A stretch of 64,000 nt of DNA. Source: Nautilus pompilius (taxonomy: Eukaryota; Mollusca; Cephalopoda; Nautilida; Nautilidae). Shown in pieces: positions 1-9,150 of the stretch. Both the position numbers and the translations under genes were made by a program. The stretch is from positions 423,038-487,037 of the forward strand of contig JACATO010001097.1 of NCBI GenBank assembly GCA_018389105.1, given 5' to 3'. How positions within the stretch are numbered: the stretch's first letter is position 1; every line of letters starts with the position of its first letter. The notes beneath the pieces were generated by a model. It saw only the letters and a program-made list of their open reading frames with translations, ran no database searches and was not told the DNA's origin.

Positions 1-889
1 GTAGTGGGTGGCGTATCCGTGATTTTCGATCACTTATCGACAACGACGGTTCATGGATTCGACCAAACAAAGGCAGTCGGAATTGGTCATTTCCTGCCAG
101 CTTTTCTGGAGGGCCTACCAGAATTGGTCTTGGTTGAGATTCTTGTGTTTGGCAACCTTAGCCTTCAGCTGCTTCCAGGCATTTTCGATTGGGTTGAGAT
201 TCGGACTTTGGAGCGGCCAGCGAATGACATCCATTCCTAGTTGAATGGTGAGGGAAATGACGACTCTGTCGGTATGCATCGGGGCATTGTCGTGCTGGAA
301 GATGGCGGTGACTGGTATCATGACCAACATGAGAGGGCCTGGTCCCGCCGCGCTCATACACCCCCAGACCATCAACGATCCTCCTCCGGCTTGTACCGTC
401 GGTCGGATGCACTTTATATTGTATTTTTCGCCATGGTAACGTCGAACATATACTCGGACAGCACTGTGGATACGCAAACTCTAGCCGATTGAACTTTGGT
501 CCAGTTTTTGTGCGCTTTAGCCCATGCTATGCGATTGCGCCTTTTCTTGTTGCTGATCAATGGCTTTTTATAGGCGATTCGTCCAAAGAGATTCCTCTCG
601 CATAGACGACGTTGAATAGTGCGACTGGAGACATTCACTCCACTCAGGGAGGCTCGAATGGTCGTCGATGTCAGGAAACGATTGGCCCTGGATTTGCAAC
701 AAATGAGGCGATCCATTTTGTTGTCGAATTTTTGAGTTCGTGTTTCCGGTCTCCTTGTACTACTTCAGAATGCGGATCAAAGTGCTTTTTGGGCAATTGA
801 CTCGATCTGCTATCTCCCGTTAAGACAGATTTTCTTGGTGGTGCTCAACTATCAAGTCTGATTTCAGTCGACGTTGTCTTGCCAGACAT
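1..889 (-). pseudogene. Tc1-like transposase pseudogene (DD34E family)
   Basis: Read from an ATG at 887-889 leftwards. A helix-turn-helix N-terminal region is split by stops and frame changes. A well-preserved middle follows (frame 414-716, with a paired-like motif around SSRTIQRRL), then a frame change, then a block with GGGSLMVWGC, another frame change, and QHDNAPMHT plus SPNLNPIENAW, which hold the second Asp and the Glu of the catalytic triad. The first catalytic Asp, normally in an FSDES motif, is lost where the frame breaks near 430-480. The C-terminus ends at the window edge with GYATHY, the usual Tc1 tail, so only the stop codon is missing. Several stops and frameshifts mean it cannot make an active enzyme. 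Confidence 0.85.
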
Positions 890-1214
890 GGTGCAAAATG
901 ATCTTAAATGCTCTTAGATGATGTGATTCTATTTATCTAATCCTTTAAAAAGGAATAGATTGAAGGGAATAAATGTATGCACAGATTTTGTTCACTGTCC
1001 CAACTCTTTTGTCGCGGTACGAATTTGACTAAGCTTATTCAAATATTTTTTTACAGACAATAGATACACATGACATTCGTTGTTTTTACACATTGGAAAG
1101 GCATGTTTATACAACTTATGGACAATAGGATGGCTATCTCTATGCAAATGAAAAAAACAAGAGAACTCAAATATCAATTTCACTGCAAGTTCCCAACTCT
1201 TTTGTCCGGCACTG
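1..1214 (-). mobile_element. Tc1-like DNA transposon, right part (cut by window edge)
   Basis: The right terminus reads, on the opposite strand, CAGTGCCGGACAAAAGAGTT and is followed by TA at 1215-1216, the expected Tc1/mariner target dinucleotide. A second, imperfect copy of this terminal motif lies about 190 bp inside (about 998-1020), so the end has the inverted-repeat/direct-repeat (IR/DR) layout of some Tc1 elements. The internal part encodes a broken transposase. The sequence after the TA aligns with unit B near 10470 (TATCAGTTACTTAAA), which is an uninterrupted site. The left end lies outside the window. Confidence 0.8.
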
Positions 1215-3979
1215 TAATCAGTTAACTAAAGCTGATGCCACTGTAGAAAATCCTATTTAAAAAATCAATAATTGTGTCCATATTTTAATTGATGTTCTGA
1301 TAATACATATTGTATTAATTATCATAGCAATTATGCTAATCAATTGCCATGATTAAATATTAAAGCGTTTTACTAAATCTATTCAATTGTTACCGCTTTA
1401 AACAATTAATTTAAAAATAAAATTAAAAACGTTTGTCTATAATATGGAAAAAGAAAAAAATCGATATTATGCAATACAAATTACCCTTAAGAACTTGCAC
1501 AGCTTGATAACTGTCAACTAATTAAACAAAAAGCATTTGTTTGTTTCCGTTTTTCTCAAAACAACAGAAAAATCTTTTAGATAAATTACTGCCAAATAAT
1601 TGCTTAGACTTTAGTTCGGCCATCGATGCAGATGATTTTCCTTCTTCTCAAATGAATATGGATTTATTAATGTTCCCTATCTGTTTCCTTGAAATGAACC
1701 TTCTCTTTATTTAGCTTTCATTCTACTGAAGAAACGTCAGAAGCACTAAAGAAGAAGAAACATTAACATTTGAATAAATAAGGCATCTAAATTAGTCATA
1801 ATTATGAAAATATGAATTTTCTTATTAAGAAAAAACATGTTAGCTTGATACATGCAATTGAGCACTACAGGTTCCATGATCATTTAAGCAATTTCCTCAC
1901 TCTTTAGAACGCGAACCGAAAAAAAAATTTTTAAATAATTTAAAGGAATTGTCCATTCAAAATCCTTTTTAAGCTGAATATTAAATATTTCATAACTAAC
2001 GTCGTTCCAAAATATATTTTTATTACGATTTCAATGAATCATCTACAATGATTTGAACATCAGTTCAGTCAGTCACCTCTTCCATTAATTTACATAAATC
2101 ATGTAAATAATGAGTTATTATAATAATAATTATATATTAAAGCTTTTCTGAATATCAATTTTAAATTAGCTGTTAAATTATTAATTTAGAAATTAAATGA
2201 AAAAGTACTGAATATAAGAAATGTAACTTTAAGAGGCGCACAGCCTGAAACTTGTAAAAAACCAAATAGAAAACATTTTTCATTGTCTTTGATTAGTTTG
2301 AAGAGTTCCCGACTATAGATATAAAAAACCGTGAATCTAACATATCACACGAAGCAACAGTAGTCTCCTTTAGTTTCTGCTTTTCGCCAATAAAAACAGG
2401 TATGTTCTGCACCTTCAAAAAAAATAAAGCAAACATTTTAATTTTCTTGAAGAAAATTTTTTTTAGAAAAAGGAAAAAGAATGTTTTTGAGGAAGTACGT
2501 TTGAAATCAGAAGAAGAAATAATTAAGTAAGTTTTCAAGTCCGTGAGTACATAAATTTAGAGTGAGGAAAGAAATTGTCTTTCGAAATGCATCAGTATTT
2601 TTATCGTTTCATAACTATGCATAATTTTTGTAATAATACAGGTAAGCTTACCAATGTCATAAGCTTAAATTAATCATAATTTATAAAAAAAACTATAGCA
2701 ACATTTGATATTATAGAACGTGAAAGATAAATCTGTTTGAGGCAAGTTCTTTAAACGAAGTTTTATAATAATTCATATAAACCAGGCATAATTTCTACAG
2801 ATGCCTTTGGCGCAGTTCGTAATGCTGGAAGAATTAACAGAATATCTAAAATTATTTTTAAAAGAATTTTTTAATCAGCAGTCAACATTCTGATGAATTA
2901 TTACTTTCCGCTGTTTTTTATGCTTGCTTTACTGATGACAAACATCCAAAAAGATGCCAATACATTAAAAGAACCAATTATAGACAAATTAACATCCAAC
3001 TCATTTAAAGCAAGAAAATACATATATTAAAATGCTAATGGCACTTGGATAATTCCGCTTGACATATTCAGCAAGATGACAAAATTTCTTGCATGATTTT
3101 CTGAAATTAGACATATATGAATGAACTTACTTTTTATGAGAAAATGTCTGTAGAGAAATATACCTTTTGTATATTTACAGAATAGAATGAAATGGTTTTG
3201 TTTTTCCTCATTCATCACTCTACAATGTTAGAGTGTATTTTTTACTTCTAATACCTTTATACAAAAATGCATAATTAATTTGAGAAAAACCTAAAAAATA
3301 TTTAAAAAGAAAATCCTCGTCTAAACCATAATGTCTAAATTTGTAAAACAAGTATTGAATTTTAATAAATACACAATTTTATTTTAAATTATTAACCTTA
3401 GAATCTTTAATATCCGTGCTCTTCTTTAAAATAGATGGAATATGTATAAATATAAAAAAACTAATTATTTCTTCAATGTTTGGTCTTTTCCTAATGTCTG
3501 CTCGTGAATGAGACAGAAGAGAAAAATTGTTTTATGATCCAGAAAGTTCAAGAAATTTCGGAAAAGATCGTAACTGTAGTTTACTTTTCTTGCAGAAAAT
3601 CAATAAGCAATAATTACATGTTAATAATAATTACACTTAAGAACATTGTGTATCGATATCGAACATTAACAAAAGAAACAAATTCTTTCGATTTATAAGT
3701 TAATCCAAGTTTTAGCAATTATTGAAAACTTATTGCATATGCTAGAAAATCGTTACTAAACATTTAAATTTCCTATCAGTAATGTAATCGTTAATTTGCA
3801 CTGCCTTGAACAAATGATTGCCATTTATCTTTCCTTTAATCAAGGCAGTTACCTATTGTAAAGAATTATATTAATTAGATAGGATTTATTTCATATTTAT
3901 GCATACATTATGTATTATTAATTATTTATCTAAAATTAAATGGTAGCGAACTGAATATGAAATGTGCCTGCAACAAAAA

Positions 3980-3987
3980 TATAAATA
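3980..3987 (+). promoter_or_regulatory. TATA box of gene copy 1
   Basis: TATAAATA lies 132 bases upstream of the start codon. It is followed by a block (about 3990-4030: AAATTAAGATATCCTTACAG then CTGATCAAAG) present before all six gene copies. Transcription would start near 4010, giving a 5' leader of about 108 bases with no upstream ATG. The start point is inferred. Confidence 0.6.
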
Positions 3988-4118
3988 TTGAAAATTAAGA
4001 TATCCTTACAGCTGATCAAAGTCTTGGTCACTGTGCAGAAACTAACTAGAATTTCTTTGGTTGCTCTAGTGTTTGGTGGGCAAAATTATTTAGAAACAAA
4101 ACCTGAACTGTTTTGAAG

Positions 4119-4218
4119 ATGCATCACAATGATCTAATTTTTTTACTCATCTTTTTTCTTCTTCCCCAAGCAAAATATGCTTGTTCTCCTCCACCTCCAC
4201 CACCTCCAAAAAAACCAG
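4119..4218 (+). CDS. Copy 1 exon 1: signal peptide and Cys-Pro linker
   Basis: 33 codons plus one base. The ATG is the first in the leader and is conserved in all copies (ATGCAT). Encodes the signal peptide, ACS, seven prolines and KKP. The donor is AG|GTATGT. Confidence 0.75.
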
Positions 4219-6708
4219 GTATGTTTTTAACCATTTATTATTCCAATTATTCTGCAAGTATATATATTTTTAATTTACTGATGTAGTGCATATTAGTTAT
4301 GAATCTAAATTTCAATTCACATCTAATTATCCTTATACAGGAATTTATAAAAAGTTGACGACTTCTTTTTAAATGCTACTCCTTATATTTGTCCATTAAT
4401 AACCCAATTATTTCGTTCTAATACAAGCGCAATGATGTTACTTTCTTGGTCAGATTAAATTCATAATAACTGAGATGCTACCTTTTACGACCTCAGTTTT
4501 CCTCGTTGACCGAACATTGACAATTGTTAATAATTCTTTTTTACTTCAGTAATAATATACATACTAAGATATCTAACTTTTCCATGTGCTAACTATTCCT
4601 ACACCTTTTTTAAAAATTCAGAAATCATAGATCTATAATTGTTTCAAAAATTATAAAGGAAAAACAACACTTGATAACAAATAAGGAGAAAGATAGATCT
4701 GTATTTGAGGCAAGTTCTTTAAAGGAGGTTGTAGAAACACAGATATAAAGCTGGTAAAATTGTAGCAGATATCGCTTGTACAGTTGAAAGAACTGCAAGA
4801 AGAAGCAGAATATTTACAAACAAATTGTTCGTTCAAACGATTTTCCGTAATATCCATTGGACATTCTAAATGACTTTTAGTTTTACTAATGTGAAACTTC
4901 CAATTGGATATTATTGTAGCCAAAATAACAATTATACAAAAAAATAATCAGACTGTTTCTTCACAGGAAGATAGAGGTATATTAAAATGTTAGGATAACG
5001 TGGGTATTTAGAAAAAAAAAAAAACTTATTTTTTTAATAGAAAATGTCTGCATTCAAATTTATTTAACAGTGAACCTTCAGTCGGATTATTTCAGAATGG
5101 AATGTGTCTGTTTTGCTAAGGCTTCGCACTGTAATTTTACACCGGTGATCTTTATTAAAATATTTTTTTCTGAAGCAAAAGCATAATTGACCAAAAATCT
5201 GTGAGTAGGAAAATTCAAAAGAATAGAAATTCTTCGATATACACGTTATAAATGATGGAAATGTAGTGTATCTATTATCCATGCTTTTCTTTCTAAACTG
5301 ATTATTACATCCCATTTAACGATTATCCATCTTAATTATTTTATCGTCACTTTTTATAATATTCAAATATCTTAATTTAATTGTCACCTTTCTATTGTTT
5401 AGAAAGCAGAGAGATATCGACAGTTACCTGCATTCCAACATGTCGGAACTCTTTAACTGATGCCAGATTGCATCAACGGACATACCATCTCGGAAACCTG
5501 AGATGCTACAAATCATATTGATTTTCACCAAAATTTTTTTAATTGAAATTTGGTTGGAATGTATTTAGTTTTCAATTTACATTTTACAGTAAAATGTACT
5601 ATTTTATTTTGAAAACAGATTTCATTACCTGCTACAAATATCTTGGTAATCAGCACAACTGTTTTTCTACTTTTGAAACATATCCACAATCCCGCATAGT
5701 TAACTGTCATTATTGTGCCACTGGAATTTTTATACATCGCAATTTCAAATGTAAGTTATATATTTGATATATTATTTCATTAATTGAAGAAAGTATGCAT
5801 TGTAAAGTTTGTTAATATTTGTTGAATATCTGCTTGAAGATGAATATCTGCAAATAGCGGAAGTAGCCTTTATTTTTAAAATGTAAATCTCGTAAACGAC
5901 AAAGCAAGGAATTTATTAGATTACTAAGTAAGATAGAGCAAATTTTTACCAAAATCTTTAGCTATTCTCTCAACTCCTGTTGCACGATTTATCTTGTTTG
6001 TTTGTTCCGATCTTTTCTATGGACATCATCTTATAAGTGATAAGTAGACTCACCTCATTATATTTTATATTTCTTGGATACAGCTGTGTATCCGATCTTT
6101 GTCTTCTTGATATTAGGTCTTGTAGACGCTTGACATTGAGGTTAATCTTTAGGAAAGTTGGAAAATTATAGCTGCATACGTGTTGACAAAATACGGTTAG
6201 GGAAGTCAGCCGAAAAAGGAAAAAGCATCCATCTTAATTTAGTGATCCATGCATAAATCCATGATCTGAACTGTCACCATCCAAAGTGTTTACAAAGATC
6301 ATTGCATTTACTGATGGGTGATATAATAATGACAAAATAACCTGACCATCGTTGTGAACTGGTAACAGATTCGTCCATAAACCGAAGAATTATTCCTCTA
6401 AGAACAACAGTTTCTATAATTTGGCGATTTCCGAAAATTATCCACCTCCAGAGAAACGGTGACTCGGCCATACAACCATGTTATGCCTGATATCTTTTTA
6501 GCACTCTTCTTAATCCTTTTGTTTGAATATTAATGTCTGCATATGAAATTCAACAGATTCGATAATTTCAGTTCCTGTATGCAGATCTTTCAGGTTCCTA
6601 CCATAAAAGAATTTTTCTGCATTTTTTCAAATGCAATTTTTTGAGGGAAAACTAATTGATGCGTATATTTAATTTTTGCTGAAAAATGAGTCTTTCACAG
6701 CAGTTTGG

Positions 6709-6744
<36 letters not shown>

Positions 6745-7292
6745 TATTAATATAATGTTTCTTTTGAGCTTTATTGACGTTTGAGGAGTTAGTTGCCCAG
6801 AGAAACCATCGATATTTAACGGTTTGGTTTCTTTCAGTCATTTGATGTCCCGTAAACGCTCTTTTCTACTTCGTTGATGCCAAATAAATGATTTTTCATA
6901 TTTAATGGCTTCACCGTGTGTAAGTCAAATAAAGCACGAGAGGCGTTGGAAGTACTTGCAAAATCGACGGAATTATTGCAGATCCCAACGTAGGGAAAAT
7001 ATTCAAGTACAGAAGATACCACTGTGTAATTAATTGTGTCCTTTTACTGTTCTTGCAAACACAGCAGATTATATTACATAAGATTCAGTTTCATTTATGA
7101 ATTTCATTGTTTACAAAAATATTAATACTGGATATATAATTTTGTTTGTTTTCAGATTGTTCAAGAAATTGTTTATCTTCTTTAGGAAAACAAATGGAAA
7201 TAAAGACAAATTCAACGGAAGGTTGTACTAAATATAAGAATGGAAAAGTATGCGTTTGTTCTTCAGAATATTGCAATCGTGCAGCCATCTAG
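4119..7292 (+). CDS. Gene copy 1: secreted ten-cysteine Ly6/three-finger-like protein, intact
   Basis: Three exons, 4119-4218, 5619-5750 and 7156-7292, joined by GTATGT..AACAG and GTAAGT..TTCAG introns, both phase 1, give 122 residues. Residues 1-18 or 1-21 are a signal peptide (hydrophobic core LIFLLIFFLLP). C22 and a run of seven prolines plus KKP form a linker. The domain has cysteines at 38, 48, 63, 66, 79, 83, 101, 110, 112 and 117 and ends CVCSSEYCN. A terminal CxC-x4-CN, a phase-1 intron after the signal peptide and a second phase-1 intron inside the domain are typical of Ly6/uPAR and three-finger genes. There is no C-terminal hydrophobic tail, so it should be secreted, not GPI-anchored. 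A TAG ends it right after NRAAI, where the other copies continue about nine or ten residues. AATAAA is at 7367. Function unknown; the spacing at the domain start differs from a textbook Ly6 domain (no CxxC there), so a different small disulfide fold is possible. Confidence 0.75.
5619..5750 (+). CDS. Copy 1 exon 2: first half of the cysteine domain
   Basis: A phase 1-1 exon of 132 bases after GAAAACAG, with donor GTAAGT. Holds four cysteines in the pattern C-x9-C-x14-C-x2-C and the conserved CATGI motif. Confidence 0.75.
6709..6744. repeat. (CT)n(TA)n microsatellite in intron 2 of copy 1
   Basis: Ten CT units run into about eight TA units. The same site in copy 2 (16335-16386) has roughly twice as many CT units, and copy 3 has an interrupted form (25940-25984). 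Confidence 0.9.
7156..7292 (+). CDS. Copy 1 exon 3: second half of the cysteine domain
   Basis: Starts after TTTTCAG. Encodes six cysteines (C-x3-C-x17-C-x8-C-x1-C-x4-C) and ends with TAG at 7290-7292. Confidence 0.75.
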
Positions 7293-7366
7293 TTAGACCA
7301 TAAAAATGAAAAGGGTCACTCATTTGTAAGAGTATACCTGATTATTGTATGCAGTCATTAAATAGA

Positions 7367-7372
7367 AATAAA
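7367..7372 (+). promoter_or_regulatory. Poly(A) signal of gene copy 1
   Basis: AATAAA 75 bases after the stop codon. The same hexamer sits at the matching place in the other copies (17019, 26624, 37778, 50328, 62461). Confidence 0.6.
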
Positions 7373-8241
7373 TATAGATTAATTGATTAAATATTTGTTA
7401 TATGTGAAAAGAAATATGAACAAAATGAGCAGTACCAAAGAGAGTTACAAGTTTACTGTTGTCTTGATTATAAATACGTACATAAATATTTTTAACTTCA
7501 CCTCTTATCTTAATTTGTTGTACTGAAAACTGCATCGACTGCAGAAATATTATAGAACGAAGCAAAGAGATTAAGCATAATTAGCAATGTGTCATTATGC
7601 ATGTATTTTAGATGATTTAAAAATCTGGATTTAACTCAATTTTCCTTTAATATTAAAACTGTCAGGAAAATTGCTTTACCTCCAGTATATTACTTATATT
7701 TCTCAGTTATGTACCATTGTGTAACCATATTATTCTGCATAAATATGGGTATAAAATAGTATCATAACATGAAAATAGATGATATTGTTTACATCTAAGA
7801 ATATGAAGGAAAAAAGAAAATAAAACAAGAGTGATATCTGGTAATAATCAAAATAAATGCTTCCCATTGTAATAAACATTAATCTACTCTTGTACACGAC
7901 GGATTTATTGTCATTCACCTAAGGTATTCTGATACATTTTGGTGATATTTCAGTAATTTCGGTTTATTTGGTAACACAATAATCGAAGACTATTACATTC
8001 AAATGTGTTAGTTGAAGCATTAAGTTAGTGGGTATATTTACGAAACTAACGATGTAGAGATGATTTCTAATTGTATAAGTAAGCAAAACCAGGTATGTCA
8101 AACGAAGCGAATTGAAAATAGTTATAGAAATGGGAGATCGATTGACATATGATTTCTGCTGAAAATACATCAGACTAGAATATAAAATGGCATCGCTGGT
8201 AATGAGTTTGCACTTGTGCTCATAAATGAAAGGGAAATTGG

Positions 8242-8472
8242 ATGAGGAAATGCAGCTTAAAACAAGACCCAAACTGTAAGAGGAATGTGCATGGATTTGA
8301 GCAGCATGATGGGAATTTAGACATCATTTTCTTTGGGAACATAAAGTGGACAACCTTACGAAAAGTGTTGTTATTTGTGCACATTAACTGGATAGTACGG
8401 GTGATGCATGACGATTTTGATATGAAGTTGACAAAGAAAGTGTACATAAAATATATGAAATATAATTTTTAA
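8242..8472 (+). other. Conserved intergenic block with open frame (unit A)
   Basis: A 76-codon open frame, nearly identical at 17968-18198 in unit B and recognisable but broken near 27400-27640, 38330-38540, 50860-51080 and 63000-63220. No known family is recognised. Because A and B are almost identical at DNA level here, the open frame alone is not evidence of coding, and the older units do not keep it open. Confidence 0.25.
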
Positions 8473-8879
8473 TTTTTAAATAAATACTTTAAATAGAATT
8501 ACTAATACCTTTGAGTCATGTTGTCAGCTACAATCATCTCTAAACCTATGACCATTTCCTTCCAAGATCTCAATTTTGGACCCTGAAGCATCGCGGTCAT
8601 CATCGCCAACACCTTCCATATACGCCAGAAAAGAAAACTTTCTCAATATTCTAGAGAAACCGTGGGACTCACATTCTCCGCTCGTCCACTTGAATCTTTC
8701 AAATGTTACCAACCTCGAGGGAAACTTAAGTGAGATGGGTAAAAATACTGCCTATACGTACTTTTATCGCAGATTAAGAATTAATGAACAATAAATTATC
8801 AAAAGTATTGTTGTCTAAAAGTAATGGCAGCATAATGACGACATTTTTCACGGTTCGCTATTAACCAAGGTAATGATTA

Positions 8880-9150
8880 AATTTGGTTGTAGTGAACAGA
8901 GCAGCAATAAATTCATCGGCACCTATTCAGTGAGAGCGACACGGTATAACTTTGCGAAATGTGCCTTTCGACAAACTTACTACGACAGCTTTTAATTCTG
9001 ATAAATTAGCGCATTCAATGGTCTTCGGTACCTTTATTCTAAAACAAGAGAAAAAGCTTTCCGTTCTTCTTTGTAAACCATCAAATGTGGTTTTTACTCT
9101 CTCCCCACAACAGTTCCCTATTCATCACATTCGACTAATATTTACTTAAT
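8880..9150 (-). other. Conserved minus-strand block, possible exon of a dead gene
   Basis: On the minus strand a pyrimidine-rich TCTTGTTTTAG acceptor-like sequence precedes a stretch that translates with conserved residues (RIKVPKTIECANLSELKAVV) and then GTAAGT. Unit C has the same frame in an open stretch (27957-28319) and unit D has the same acceptor-like sequence, while E and F have stops. This suggests an old coding exon unrelated to the cysteine genes. No family recognised. Confidence 0.25.

Noticed and set aside
2293..2538. Minus-strand open frame repeated at 11875 and 21540
   Set aside because: Antisense to relic module alpha; lysine/phenylalanine-rich translation of A/T runs, with indels that change the frame between units.
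6274..6471. Minus-strand frame (MAESPFLWRW type) repeated at 15856
   Set aside because: Lies inside intron 2, does not stay open in units C-F, and no family is recognised. More likely conserved intron DNA or an old fragment than a gene.
4119..7292. Calling the family a venom toxin
   Set aside because: The fold resemblance to three-finger proteins and the secreted, duplicated nature fit, but they also fit immune, reproductive or housekeeping LU proteins. Nothing in the sequence decides.
8576..8794. 72-codon open frame with SRSSSPTPS
   Set aside because: Broken by indels in the almost identical unit B and not recognisable in unit C.
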